DNA of 64,000 bases from Flammula alnicola (GCA_015499995.1 JADNRV010000050.1:124001-188000), one strand, 5' to 3'; positions 45,351 through 58,476 are shown, counted from the stretch's first letter. Made by a program: numbers and translations. Notes: generated by a model from the sequence alone, not told the origin.

Positions 45351-48300
45351 TCACGCCAAAGTAGCTGGCGCCTCTGCAGGCTGAGGAGTCGCGAGGGAAG
45401 CATTATTCTCCTCTGGCTCACCAAAAATGTCCAAGAATCCCGCTCCGCGTGCTTTGCTAGGCGCCTTTTTGGTAACATAATCTCGCAGGCCAGACTTAAG
45501 GCTAGGTTGCTTGTCCACCAGCTCTCGGAGTTGGTCTTTGGGGAGCTGTAACAAGGCTCCAAAGCTCGCGGGTGCAATAGCCTTGGCGCAACGAATAAAC
45601 CCTTCCCAGAGAGGAGGATTTGTCCAGATTTTTTTCGTGATCAGACGGGAAAGAAGAGTGGTCGAGACAAAGCCCACGAGAGATTTATAGGTCGTGACAG
45701 CTTGAATAACCTAGAATACATACAAGTTAATACTGAGCTTATAATAACAATCATGGCGTCATTCTAGACTGACCGTGCGCAAGAAAAGTACAGGCAGAAC
45801 TGGTTCGTCCATAATTTGTTGCATCACAACAGCAAGAATTTCTGATCGGAAAACATCTGTCATAGAGAAGCATATGCCGATAGCTTTGGTGACGTATGAA
45901 TAACCGAAACGAGTCAAATAAATGAAAAACACTTACCCTCAATGGCGCTTTTCAATCCAATTTCCTTCTCCGACTCGTGCAACAACACCATGAGTTCTGC
46001 CGGTGTAAGCAGCTCGCTTTGTCGAACACGCGGAAGGTTCGATGTTACACTTCCGAATGTTTGCGGCGGCGTGGTCACGATCGAGCTGAACACTGAACGA
46101 ACCAGATTCTTGGGCTCTGCCTGCCCATTGAGACTGGAAACAATACGAGGTAGGTAGCGCAGGATATCGCTCTGAAAAATGATTCAAATTCATTAGCATA
46201 AGTCGTACACTCATAATTATAGTGCTATGCTTACCTTGTCCATCTCGGCGATAATCGGGATAAGGAACCTCGCGTCTAGGTCACGTTCGTTGATAAGGGC
46301 CTTCACTAGCGCGACAAGCTGCGAACTTGGCCGGCCATGTTCCGTAAAAATGGTCAGAACACGCAGAGCAAGAGATTCGGCGCCAGGAGGGCATTGTCTC
46401 ATAAGGGTCAACAGTTTTCCGTGGCTTGAACCCAAGGAACGGATGAGCGCCGTTATCAGGTCTTGGATGGCTTCTTGCACGGTGATGTCCATTTGCCCAT
46501 ACGCAGCGAAGATCCTGGAACACGATGGGTCGAACGAATTGGAAAAAAAGAAAGAAGCAGAACTTACTCATCCAAGAATTCCGGTACCTTTACTGAAAGG
46601 GCGAACAGTAGTTCCACATGCTGGAGCACTTGGGCTTTCTTCGCAGGAAGCTCGATGCGCTCTGGAAGATAGGGTGTATGCACCAAATCCTCTGCTGGCA
46701 GCTGGCCGTCCTCCATATCTTGACCTTCTTCGCGTTGGCCGTTCTCTTCGCGGTGAGCCTCTTCCGGTTTTTCTTTGGGTATATCAGCATTAGCCTCGGC
46801 TTCCTCCTCGTTGTCAACACCATTCATCTTCACGTCAGCTTGAGGCTTCGTCCGACTTTCCGACGATCGTAACTGGAGTTTACGGAGCATTTGCAGGGCG
46901 AAGTCGCGAACCATGCCATCCATGGGTTGGACATTGGGTACCCAGAGTTTTACGGTATTAATGGCAGCCCCTCGGACGCGTTTCTCTGTTGCCTCGGTCA
47001 GAAGCGCGGACAAAAGAGTGGATAATACTTGCCATGATGAGTTGTCAGCTCGAGCAAAACGTTCAATGCATCCATCCTCAAAGATGGCCTTTGGGTAACC
47101 AGTCCACGAAGAGTTGTAAAACCAACTTGCATTCGATCAGGGCTATTGGGCAAAAATATTAGCCAATTTGTTATGGATGTTTTACGTTCAACGCACCTCG
47201 AACTATCAACGCAGAGATCTCGAAGCAGATCAAGAACATCTGCTGGTATTGAGGGAAGGTCCAAGAGGAAACGAGCGAACGTTTTGTCTTTGCCATCCAG
47301 AACAGTTTGATATGATGCAACGATTTGGTTGAGCCATGCTTCGTAATTTGGCCGCTTTGAAGACGTCCAGATAAAAGAAGGAACATAAAGCCTGATGAAA
47401 GACACTTACCCAATTTCGGTCATTCGCCAACCGGATTTGATCATTATACCATTCCTCGTTCATCCACGTCGTCGCAAGACGTACGCTTTAGAAGATGCAC
47501 ATTAGACAAAGTACCATCGTGAAATATTGGTGCAGAAAAAACTTACCGAGAAGGAAAATCAGCCATAATATAATCACAAAGCGTCTGTCGAAGTTGATCC
47601 TGGCGGACATAGAAGTCCTGCTCAACGAGCTCCTTATGCTCATCCATCGGATCGTCAATATTCAAATCCGGAGGAGGTTCAGCCACCCGCGTTATCATTC
47701 GCACTAACAGCAACATCCACATCTCAGATGCCGAGTTCCCCCCCGCCTGGGCAGACTCGGGCGATATGCCTTCTCCCATGGCGCGCAACTCCTCCGCCCC
47801 ATCCCATATCCGCGTTATTGACGTCGAAACGAGGCTTGTGCGTTCTTCCTCTGACAGCTCTTTCGGTGGAGGTAGCTTGAATTCGACAAGCTGGAGATCG
47901 GCCATGTCATGACTGGCGCCGACAGCCATGAGATCATTTTCAGGTTCTGGAGCACCAGACAGCTAAAATAATTGCAAATGTCATCTAGGATACCGTGGCA
48001 GATGGTAAGCAGTGTTACTTGCCTCCTCGTTGAGCTTCTCGGGCTCATACTCAAGTTCGTCCTCATCAATGTCCATTTGAAGAGGGTCGATAGGTTCGGC
48101 TTTGACGGCTGGTACAGGTGGTTGAGGTGTGGGCGTCAAACTGGTTTCAACGGAATAAACCTGTTTTCGGGGTCCAGTTGGTATAGCAGGGGTAGGGGAT
48201 ATAACTGTGGCAGCGGTAGGCGCGGCGGCAGTAACGGGATGAGCTTTTGGTGCAACAGCCGCCTCTGGCGCCGCTGGAGGTTGAGCAGGCGTCAATCCGC

Positions 48301-49751
48301 GACTTTGACGGTACGTGTTCACCATAGCAATCAGTTGGGGTTCGCTGAAGGCTTCGAGATTGGCGACAATGAGGTTCGTGATGAGGGGTGCAGGAAGTGA
48401 CGTGAAATCGAAGGCAGAGAGAAAGGCGGCTGAAGTGTTTTGAGGAGTCTCGGTTTCGAGTTTTATTCTTTTGTTATCGACCGGTTCGTTGGAACTCGAG
48501 GACGGTCGCTTTCGGCTTTCAGCTCCGGCAGCTCTGCGTTTCTTTTCCTCCGCCGCAGCTTTATCCATCCGGAGACCTTGTAGACCGAGTGTCTCGTTTA
48601 TCTGGCCCAAATATTGAGTGCTGCTTGGGAGCCTAAACAGAATATTTAATGAATAGGAACACTTTGACAATTTTGATAACGCACCGAGATAAATGGACAA
48701 GTAATATCCTAACCGCTTTTTCGACACTTTTTACACTGGATGCTGGAAGGTTGGCAAGCGCTGCCGGTGTCCATGACCTCAAAGTAGTGACGAGGAAGGG
48801 ATATGTGGAAGGCCGCTGTTTGACCAGGTTCACCCAAGAATTGAGTAAAGCGGATAAGAGGTCGACATCCCTGGAAGGATTCAGTTAGTAACGCCAATGA
48901 AATGAAGGTGGCATGACATACTGGCTGGTATACAGTATCCTAGCCAATGTATCCAACAGTTTCTGGCCCTCTGCTTCTAGATTTGCAACAGGAATGAATG
49001 GGTGGTCGACAGGACAAAAAGATATGTTCGGATCATTCTTGTTTTGGAGCTGTGGAGGATGAGTATGAAAAAGACATTCAAAATGAAGGGATCTCACTCG
49101 TGGGTCCGACACCCCGCGCGTTTGGACAAGAATAACTCTTTGCACGAATTTCAAGGCCGACAGCCTAACTCCAACATTCACATTCGGCGCCCAAACGAGT
49201 TCGATGATACGCGACTTGCAAGCTGATAGCGTGTTCCATATTGCAGGATTACTCCGGTTCGTACAGCTGCGAAAGTGTCTGATGAGCCTCGGTCAAAATG
49301 GTAGAGATAGTGCGCACAGGTGCCGGAAAACAAGCGGATAGACGGTAGCAAGGCATTGGATCACGACCTTCACAGTGGCGGGTTTGGGGTCATCGATAAG
49401 TTGTGCGAGCGTGTCTAACGCATTCAAGGCCACTGAAGAAAAACAAGTCCATGAATATCGGTCGTATGACGACAACTTGCAATAAGACTAACTCTGTGTT
49501 CGTTGCTCCAACGTCAAGGACGAGCGACATATTGCAAAATGAAAAAGGTCCAAGACCCATCTCTTGAGTAGAGAATCTCCAGAATTCACGACGACGTTAA
49601 TGAGAGTTTGAGAAAGGATGGGTATTGGTGCTGGGTGGTTTTCTAGGGATTCACGTAAGGTTGCGAGCAAATCTGCCTGTTCTTGAGAGTTTGGCGGCGC
49701 CGACAAGGCCGCCTGAAGTGTCTGAAGAGGGTCTACGGGATTGCTTGCCAT
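45351..49751 (-). CDS. symplekin/Pta1-like scaffold of mRNA 3'-end processing
   Basis: Many exons. The start MASNPVDPLQTLQAALS at 49751 is chosen; the 19 codons open upstream begin with a non-ATG. The product is a HEAT-repeat protein: LNALDTLAQLIDD, RLSALKFVQRVI, a Pro/Ala-rich linker with KKRRAAGAESRKR, then VRGAAINTVKLWVPNV, QEAIQDLITALIRSLG, SLALRVLTIFTEHG, and a C-terminal block (MQQIMDEPVLPVLFLRTVIQ, LPKDQLRELVDKQPSLKSGL) typical of the symplekin C-terminal domain. Symplekin/Pta1 holds the cleavage and polyadenylation complex together in the nucleus. Stop at 45351-45353. Divergent from TTI2 with 229 bp between start codons, so they probably share a promoter region. Individual exon edges were not all fixed. 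Confidence 0.8.
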
Positions 49752-49980
49752 CTGCAACACCTGCAACCGTCGTTCTCGAATCTCGACGGCGAGGACAAGT
49801 AGGGACAACTCGAAAGGACCAACAGGCGTGATTACGTAACTTTCCCATGCGATTTCCAGCTCGGTCCCGTCAACCTCTTTCGAAACAGTAAGTTTAACAC
49901 CTCTTGATCTTACTTAGCATTGAGCTTGAAGCCTTGAAGCTTGAAGCTTCACCAGCTTGGTTCTTGAATTGCGAGAAAAC
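49752..49980. promoter_or_regulatory. short bidirectional promoter region
   Basis: 229 bp between the divergent start codons of symplekin and TTI2. It includes a small tandem of AGCTTGAAGC/CCTTGAAGCTTGAAG near 49922-49950. No known site assigned. Confidence 0.4.
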
Positions 49981-51754
49981 ATGTCCGAACAAACTGGACA
50001 TACGCCTACAGATGGAGCTCAGCCCTACCTGCGTACCCTTCTAGACCAACTCAAGATACCAGCTGATTATGCGCGCTCTGAATACATCGCGGAGAACACA
50101 ATTCCGGAGCTAGAAATATGGAAACAAAAAACTATTTCCGTTTTACAGGACATTCAACAAATCGTGAAGATTAAGGAAGGAAGCGATCTGTCTCTTGAAG
50201 CTCGAGCAGACCTCGTTTTTGCCTTGGTACCCTTTGCATCCGAATGCTCCTTGTGCAGTGGAGACGACAAGAAGCAAGAAGAGGATGCGATACATGGCCA
50301 GGACGATTGGGTGCTGGTAGAGGCTCAACATATAGCACAAGGTAAGGTGCATATTTCATTCTGATTTCGTCACTTACATTTTTACGCCGTAGATCTTCTC
50401 TCCTTGCCTGAGTTTTCTCCACCTTCACGCGGACTTGTGACACATGTTTTGACGCACAACCTCAAGCCAATCTTCAAATCAAATCCTCATCCTCGTCTTC
50501 ATGCTGAAACTGGTCGGAAGCTGGCCAGGGCTGCTGGAGGACCAATGGCAATGCAGGACTATTATGACGGACAGACATGGAAACAATATCTTGGTGTGGG
50601 CAAAGTGGTGCTGTGGTGTGTCCGATACGCTGAGGTAAGTGCTTCGTTCATCCTTCAGCCACTGCCAATATCGATACAATTTTCTAGGAAGAGGCGTATG
50701 AAAATACATGGCACTTGGTCATCCCACCAGTAATGACCCTTCTAGACGACTACGAAGCTAGATTCAAACTCCAAGGCGTCCTCGTCGTTCAAGAAATGCT
50801 GCGCCATGTCCCGAGAGACCTTCTTAAGAGAACTGGTGTCAGTGGGCTCTTACGACAAGTGAGTTCGATTTAACTACTTCTGTCGAGCGTATACTTACCC
50901 TGAAGCTTGCGTCAGTCACTGCGAACATGCTTATCCCACCTGCAAAGCCCAGAAACTCCGGAACTCCTGAAGCATGCGATCAGCGCATCTATCTCTCTGA
51001 CTCTTCTCACCACGTCTGTTGCGCCTGGAAGCAAACCATCCTCGGATCGTTTTGACGAATTGTCTTCGCTACTGGGCGAAGGAATCATCTCCGGCATTTG
51101 GCTATATGCAGAAGAAAAGCCAGGAGTGGTAAATGCCACCTTTGACGCCCTTCCTCCTTTGCTAAGAGCGCTAGATATAGGCAGCGTTCGCTTCCTCAAG
51201 GTGCGTATCTTGCGATCGCTTCGTCTTTTACCTGAAAGTCTTTATCTTTATAATATCCTACAGGCATTGATCCCGCAATTAGCACATACCCTCATTCCTC
51301 GGCCGCTGGTCGAACCTGAGCGGAAATTGCAACTCTCAGCACTTCGTGTTATCGAGACATTAGTGGAAGTCTGCAGCCCTAGAATCAACTCTTGGAAAGA
51401 AACAATACTAGATGCTATAGGAAGGTGTTGGGTTGATTTGATCGACAGAGAAAGGTCCGATGGCAATGGTACGATGAATTTGTTTCCTTTGCTTTTTCAA
51501 CCTTCTAAGGCACTGTTTGTGTTCTATAGCATCTTTCGATGAACTTCAAATGAAAGCCAAAGTGAAGAAGCAATTACAAGCAATATGCGTTAAACTGGCT
51601 GAAGTTTGCCCTTCAGTCGTTCAGGTGTGTCATCAAATATTGTTAGTTGTAATTTACTCGTCTAAATTTCCCTTGCACATAGGAGGAATTCCCGAGGCTC
51701 CTTGAAGCTGACAAGGACTTATTCAAAGACCTATTCCTCGGCATGCCGGCGTAG
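49981..51754 (+). CDS. TTI2-like component of the Tel2-Tti1-Tti2 complex
   Basis: ATG at 49981 (MSEQTGHTPTDGAQPYLRTL). Exons run through QDYYDGQTWKQYLGVGKVVLWCVRYAE, EEAYENTWHLVIPPVMTLLDDYEARFKLQG and FDALPPLLRALDIGSVRFLK to a stop at 51752-51754 (LFLGMPA). The motif run around VVLWCVR..AYE..WHL.IPPVMTLLDDYE is characteristic of Tti2-family alpha-solenoids. With Tel2 and Tti1 this protein stabilises PIKK kinases (TOR, ATM/ATR types). The gene looks intact. Its exon covering ~50915-51200 is the evident source of the two relics at 26379-26583 and 33685-33875. Confidence 0.75.
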
Positions 51755-51946
51755 GATATACCTCAAGTGGACGTTCCAGCACGATACCGGAATATCATTT
51801 GCAATTGCCCTCAGGGACGTTTCATCGGTTTGTATCAATTTTATTTAGAAATCATTTCTCCTTCTCAAAGTCCCTAGCTATTAATATTTTAAAAGACAGT
51901 GGACTCGGCATTGAGAATACTTAAGGGTAGACTTACACCTCCAGGA

Positions 51947-52560
51947 GAGAAAAAGGCCTGCGGGAATGTGTTAAGTTGTCTTGATCGACGAAGAACTGTC
52001 CCGCTGTCCGCCTGGGAGTCAAGACAATATGGTTCCCTTCTTCGATTTTTCTAGGATCGCAATTGTGCTTGAATGAATATTCAGAGTATTTCATGACATC
52101 CTCAATGACTCTTTGAAGGTGAATTGTTGTCGTCTCTCTGTGAATCCACGACTGACAACACGATGCAGATGCCTGTTTACGTTTCCGGTTACTATTTGAA
52201 CTTCGCCAACGCACGGGCTATCATGACGAACCTCCAAACCCCTGATAAAGGTGTCGAAGACGAATGCCTGGAATTTTCCATTAACGACTGGCTCGCTAAA
52301 CAAGGGAAAATCCAAGTCCTCGCTGGCGCGATAACACACCCTGGTAACTGCAGCTCTAAAGCAATGGATGGTTGCTTCTCATGACCCACTTCATCTTGGA
52401 CGCCGATCAAGAACATGAACTTTTGACAGATAGGCATCAAAGGCGACAGTGCCGTAAGGAGTTCTGATTTTGGAGTAGTCAGGATCAGAGTCGTGAGGGA
52501 GATACAATAATATATGGCGAATAACAGATAATTGACTGAAAGCTCTTCCTTATCTCCCAT
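51947..52560 (-). pseudogene. unassigned relic or multi-exon gene
   Basis: Protein-like patches in shifting frames run downward from ~52520: HDSDPDYSKIRTPYGTVAFD then AYLSKVHVLDRRPR; ASEDLDFPLFSEPVVNGKFQ followed by AFVFDTFIRGLEVRHDSP; and, last, IEDVMKYSEYSFKHN with NHIVLTPRRTAGQFFVDQD and a stop near 51950. They read like one protein but the joins are not supported by clean splice sites. Family not recognised. Confidence 0.3.
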
Positions 52561-52657
52561 CTTATCTCTTCATCAGAGTCTCAGTTACCTATCGTCACCG
52601 TAATTACATAATCACTCGCTACCAACAGGTCAGCGCTTCAGCCTTTGAATTTTGTTC

Positions 52658-53778
52658 ATGACCATGATGTCGAGCTCACGCTCTGCTGTCACAATTACCG
52701 TGGCCAGTGCTGCAGTTATCGGGTACTCGACGTACCTCATCTTTCGTCTCTTGTATTCAAAGCAACTGTCCAACACCAGTGGTCAAGATGAAAATGACTC
52801 GACGTTAACCAACCTGAACGTAAATATCTTTCGCAAAGCTCCTGACGCCAACGAGCAGGCTATCTACAGAATCCTCGGATCACACCCCCGCATCGTCAAA
52901 TACCTTGGTAGTGATTCTCTGACCGGGCATATCAAGCTCGCATTCCTTCGCAATGGCTCTCTCCTCTCTCACCTGAGAGCCCATCCCAGAGTCCAGGTTG
53001 CAACACGACTGACTTGGGCCATAGAAATTGCCCAGGGAATCGCCCACCTACATGCTCGAGACATTATTTGGGGTAACCCTCACCTCCATAACATCCTCCT
53101 AACTGACGATTACCATGTTGTGCTCTGTGATTTCGGGCTTTCTATTCACAATGCACCGTACTTTTATGAGTTCCCCTCAGGCCCTCCACCGATATACGTC
53201 TGCCCGTTCGGATACTGTGCCAAGACTCCGAGACGCACAGACATTTTTGGATTAGGCGTGATCCTTTTCGTGCTCTTCTCCGAGCGATTCCCATTCCATA
53301 AGGACTTGTTTCCGACAGTACTGGAGCAAGTAGCCATTATGCAAAAGCATGACCAGATTACCCATGTTCTCGGTGTCTTTGACGAGCTACCGCCATCATT
53401 GCTTCCCTATTTTGGAAGCATCGTCACTAAATGCTTCACACTTGAGTATGAATCGGCTGATATCTTGGCGACGGAACTTGAAGCTGCATTCAACCTGTGG
53501 TGGAAGGACAATGAGCAGGTGAGGACCTATTCTTTTTTTCCCTTTTCTCAACTCGTGATCGACAAATTTGAACGCCTGATCAGATCCATGGCAGTTCCGA
53601 CTCTGTGAGCGGCGTCGGGATACCTTATCCAAGACGACTTGTTCATCTTCCGATTGAACGAGTGCAGCACCAGGTAATTCATTTCCTAGTCTTCACAGAT
53701 ATTTCTAACAATACGTTCATATAGTATACCCTACCACCATTTGACCTTTCTGATAACACATCTCTCCAGTACTTATGA
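52658..53778 (+). CDS. membrane-anchored kinase-fold protein, probable pseudokinase
   Basis: The first ATG is 52658. Residues ~10-33 form a hydrophobic segment (AVTITVASAAVIGYSTYLIF), then a kinase-like fold: EQAIYRILGSHPRIVKYLG, the helix AIEIAQGIAHLHARDI, the catalytic loop IIWGNPHLHNILL, and VVLCDFGLS. The catalytic-loop Asp is Asn (N140) and the loop Lys is His, while the metal-binding Asn145 and the DFG Asp158 remain. No glycine loop or VAIK-type lysine is visible. The 3' end needs two introns: EQ|GTGAGG..GATCAG, then CACCAG|GTAATT..ATATAG, giving a tail that ends LSDNTSLQYL at 53778; without splicing, the frame stops at 53608. Agaricomycetes carry many such kinase-like genes; function unknown. 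Confidence 0.6.
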
Positions 53779-53954
53779 TTAGATCGGCGGTACCCGAGCT
53801 GGATATATTCCCTTCGTGGAGGTTCTTACCCTACCTGTTTCTTTTCTCCTGTGATTGCACATTCAATAAAAGCTCTTCTTTTGTCTTGTGATTCTTCCTT
53901 CATTCTTCACAGTATGACCTGAAGTTATATCAGCCTTTATTATGTGTTGCTCTG

Positions 53955-55005
53955 CGATCCAGTGGCTGTCCAAAAAGTTAAAGGCATGTATACGAATATC
54001 ACGACGGTTCTAGTAGACTGGAATTTAGCTTCAACGAGCGTCTCGATTGTCGACCTGGTATTCGTATATTATTTGAGTAAGACGTTGATATTCTAAACGA
54101 TTGGAAAAGCATTACCGAATATCAATCAACCCGCTCTTGTCGTCGGAACTTCCACGACCCCAGATGCGCTTGCCTGGACACGAATAATGGGCATAGTCCA
54201 CAGGTACAATAATGATAGGTGCATACCGTCAAAAATCTGAGTATGGCGGGTGGGTCCATTGATCGACTGTAGTGGGGTCGAGAGGGACGACGTCTAGCAT
54301 GGAAGATGAATGGCTATGAACAACCGCGGGTTTAGAATGTGAGCAAGTACCTTGGTGCGCTGCCAGAAGCAGTGGTTTCAGAGACGCGTCCGAGCTCTTC
54401 CACTCGTAGTAAAGGCCCAGGTGTTGACTTTTGTCAACTGAGAGTTGAATGACTTCAGATAAGAACGTGAGCGCCACACAATCAGCGACAATCGTGACGT
54501 ATTAGCTCACAGAGCGGGAATGTACCCAAAAGATAATCGTGGAACGGTCCAAATGCATCCCAACGAGGATCAGTACCGACAGGATCCATATTATCGAACG
54601 ATTCGGTTCTACATCATTTCGAAAGAACCCATTATCAGACGAGGTGGATCTTGCGGGAAAGTAAGGAAAGGACACACGGTACTCGTACAGCTCTTGCGAG
54701 CCAGTCGATGGCACTTGTCTAGAAAGCCGAGGTCCCAATCTTCTCGTTTAACGCGTTCCAGAGGTCGCATTCTTCTCTGGAGTCAGAATATTGGCCTGCG
54801 CGCAACTGGGTACGTTAAAGAGATAGAGGTAATCCTTGCTTTCGTATACGAGCCGGACGACAAAGTATACCCATAACGCAATGAAGAACTTTGGATGCAC
54901 GCGATACTTTGCCTTCATCCTCTCCAGACGAGTAGGCGTAGGAGGAGCCTCGGGTGCGGATGAGGAAGGCAGAATGCCCTCTTTCTTCTCGTTTACGAAG
55001 GGCAT
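53955..55005 (-). pseudogene. broken M20 Gly-Xaa carboxypeptidase gene
   Basis: The ATG at 55005 opens MPFVNEKKEGILPS with a later membrane helix (FFIALWVYFVVRLVY), as in vacuolar Gly-Xaa carboxypeptidases (yeast Cps1). Peptidase landmarks follow: SFDNMDPVGTDPRWDAFGPF, LYYEWKSSDASLKPLLLAAH, DVVPLDPTTVDQWTHPPYS, GKRIWGRGSSDDKS (zinc-site region) and STIETLVEAKFQSTRTVV. Damage: a frame change near 54765 that ends the first frame at 54748, an in-frame TAG before the AIDWLARAVRVP stretch, and a frame change after HPPYS near 54232. Similarity ends near 53960 with well over half the protein, including the remaining zinc ligands, missing. Not functional as it stands. Confidence 0.75.
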
Positions 55006-56071
55006 GATGATGATGGTGTGAAGAAAGAGATGATTAGCACCTATGGTTTAAATGACGAGACGCTGTAGTTGGTGTACATCGTATGGTCCACATCTTATCT
55101 GTGAGAATGATTAATGATTAATGAACGATCACCCGAAATGACCCTTCCCTGACTGTTTTACCCCAAGATCGTACCCTATTGATTTGCCAGCGTGCATCTG
55201 GTAAGTAGGTCGCATTTAAGGCGGTCTCTGGATAATGTCATCTTACGTGGATTATATTACCCTAGCTGGTGGTACCATGGTATGGGGACACCAATGCAAA
55301 ATGATGCAAAATGGTCGACATAGCCCCTGTCACGGTGATGCGAGATGAAAAGCCGGAAGAATAAACAGAGACAAACCAACGTTCGAAAAATTTGGAATTA
55401 TTGTTCACTTGGGCATTCACCCATTCACCGCATCGACCAAGTACACTAAGTACCAATGTGTGGTGTTAGAAACAGAAGAGAGCGAAGGCTTCCAAGTAAC
55501 GTCACGGAGTGCTGCGCTGAAATCAAAGAAGCCTAAACTGAGTTGCTGCGGTCACGAAGCAATGATTAATGACCGGGACCAGTGACCCCATCGACTGTAT
55601 TATGATTCTGAACAACATACATTCAGTTCATGACAAGTGCTAGTTACAAGTCTGCTCCCTCCGCATCACAGGGTAAGTAGTTCATATTCTTATCGATAAT
55701 CGCAGGGGCTCTAACTTGTGTCCCCGAAGTCCTGACTCCTCCGAGTCATTGGCGCGCGTGCTATTTATTGCACGATTCTTCCCAATTCGGGAACAAAATA
55801 TTTGACGGTACGGGCTGATGCATGATGCATTGATGCCTGAAGGCCTGACAGGGACCACGTTCCTGTGCCATTGATTCGGGCGCTAAATATGTCGTGAGCT
55901 AGCACCCTTCCCAGGAAATAAATGGGCAGAGCATGTCATTCACATGCACCCAACACGCACCCCACTGTTATTTTGATTCTTCAGCTCAACCAATAGCTCC
56001 ACCGCTCTATCCTAGTCTCTGGCACCGCATTCCTCTCCTAAACGACATCCACTTTGTTGACAAAAGGACAC
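55006..56071. other. 1.1-kb divergent spacer
   Basis: Between the carboxypeptidase relic and the CorA-like gene. No gene, RNA gene or repeat recognised; the CorA promoter is expected in the last few hundred bases. Confidence 0.5.
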
Positions 56072-58476
56072 ATGGAAAAGGAGACTTTAATTAAAGTCGA
56101 CGCTACCGCCGTGGAAGGCTACGAGATGATAGAGCACTCATCGGTCAAGAACAGCCCGTACAAAGTCCCACATCCATCTCATCGTTACGCTTCTCCGTCT
56201 GCCCCATGGCCCTGGGTTGATCTCCAAGATGGTGAGGGCTGTGTTATCATCGATGACTTCAAGAGTCCCTCGCGCTCAACGATGGCTTTTTCAGAGATTG
56301 ACCGTGAGCAGCTGGAGAAGACCATGGACCCCATACCCCCACTCTGCGACCATAAATACTGCGCCGGGTGTTGGAAGGAATACCCACAGTCTCGATTCCC
56401 TAACTGGACGAAACGACAAGTCCAGAAAAGCAAGATCGCTGATGCAATAGCAAATGTTTACTGCGACGGCTCTAAGCCCTGTATTTGTATCAGGTTGACG
56501 TGGGTACGAATGGGTATTTCACCAATAGTGGAACCATAGTAGCAAAGGCTGGCGACGAAAGGGGTATTGGAAGCGAATGATCGAAGAAAAGGTAAGCCGT
56601 CTTTGAAAATGAACATTCTGAATCATGTATACTTCCCAGAGACCGGATGGGCTTCGCGTGCGAGCAATGTTCATCGAGAACCTTTCAGGCCCGGTTTTGC
56701 AGATGTTTGGTGTCAAGTGAGTTTCTCGAATTCTGAGGTGGTGTCGGTCTAAATATATTTATTAGATATAACATCGAGCCCTTTTTCTGGTCATCGTCAT
56801 TAAACTGGATCCCATCCCGCTTCCAGGGAGAAATTCAACCTGGTATTGGTGATCGTGAGTCATTCAGATTTTGATTTTGCAAACATCTCTTACGATGCTC
56901 ATTCGAACGCTCCGTACAGATATTACCATAACGTTGACATTCTTGCGCTCAATAGCTAGCCAACCGAGCTTCGAGTTCGGCCATAAGACCCTATACAACG
57001 ATCCAGCTCTCAACGATACGGAAGATGACATTATAGGTTTGCTTTCGCCCCTGTATTTGCCAGCATGGATTAACTGTGAACCTTAGTTTCGTTAAAAATT
57101 GATACGGAGGCACCACTTAAACTCTCCAGTTCGTGCTGTGCGAAAGGCTTCCTGTTGCTCCTTACTGATTAAATAAAGAACCTCTAGAAAAAAGAGAGTT
57201 GGTCTCGGACTTGCTAGCCGTCCACCTAATTCGGAATGTCAACGGAAGCACTATCATTTCATACCATCCGAATAACGACATATCCTCCGCTCGATTTTTA
57301 CACGAGAGGATTCGATTTGCTGGTGAGAGTTATGACATTGCCCTGGCGTTGTAAAGCACTAAATCGTTTTGGAATAACCAGGACAGAGCGTTTATTGGCA
57401 AAGCATCTTCAAGAAGTCCGCTGATCCTACGTTTATTCTTTTGACGTTTATTTGGCATGCGATGTACGGTTGGGACGAGGCACTCGAACATCTATATGAA
57501 CATATCTGTACTTTGGTGCGTTACATCACGATGCAGCTGAGTTCTTCTGACACCGGTTTCGAATATCTTTAGGAAACACAAGTCACACAAGTTGCGACGA
57601 AAAGTGCAGCTCTCACTCATGAACTTCACGTCATTAGAGCGCATCAGTTGCATTACTCGTCGCTTCTTGAAGACATTAACAAGCACGTCAAATTCATCCG
57701 GGACACTCCTAGCCCTCTCTTGGACGGTTTGTCTCCGGAGGACTACAACTTCAGCCGAATGATTATGGACAGGGAGTGTACCAATCTTTTGACGGAGACG
57801 AAGCGCCTCCAAGATGAATTGTATAATCAAGAACAAAGACTCAAAAACTTCAATGCGCTCGTAAGTATCTCGAAATACATCATTTGAGAATCTAGTACTC
57901 ACGACTATGGACAACCCAGGTGTACAGCACCGTTAACATTCAGGACAGTCGGGCCATGCATCAGATGACGAGAGCATCGGTTCGAGATAGTGCTGGTGCG
58001 TTTTCTTTTCTGTGCGTTTTACGATGCGAATAACGAACGTGATTCGTTTTTCTTATTCAGCTGTAGGTTTTTTCGCTACATGGGATTGTCAAATTCTGAT
58101 ACTTTGTCAAAGATGAAGCAGATTGCGTACTTGACCATGGTTTTCCTTCCCGCCTCCTTCGTTTCGGTATGTTAATACCTCTCTCTTCTCTTGACAGAAA
58201 CAATAAATGACTGTCATGCTGCAGGGTGTTTTTGGCATGAACGTGAGAGAAATCAATCCTGGTACACTCGGAACCCTCCCGCATTACATCGCGGTCTCCA
58301 TTTCGTTGACTTTGCTCTCCGCGTGGGTTATAATCGCCTTCCAGAGCAAGTATTTATTCTCCACGAATAGGTCCTTTATAGCGCGACTCGCGTGGCCTGT
58401 GCATATTATTATCGAGTGGCTCAAAACATTACGATCTGCCAAAAAGAGGGAAAAATCAGATTCTGATGTTGTCTAA
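56072..58476 (+). CDS. CorA-like (MIT) metal-ion transporter family protein
   Basis: ATG at 56072 (MEKETLIKVDATAVEGYEM). A large soluble N-terminal region is spread over several short exons (NIEPFFWSSSLNWIPSRFQG, FLHERIRFAGESYD, LYEHICTLETQVTQ). A coiled-coil part follows (ECTNLLTETKRLQDELYNQE), then the membrane end: KQIAYLTMVFLPASFVS, joined across an intron to GVFGMNVREI, and HYIAVSISLTLLSAWVIIAF. The GMN tripeptide at the end of the first helix is the CorA selectivity signature for Mg2+. Two C-terminal helices and a basic tail complete it. Agaricomycetes carry large families with this architecture and little is known of substrates. Joins near 56490-56760 and 57080-57240 were not fixed exactly. 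Confidence 0.75.
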
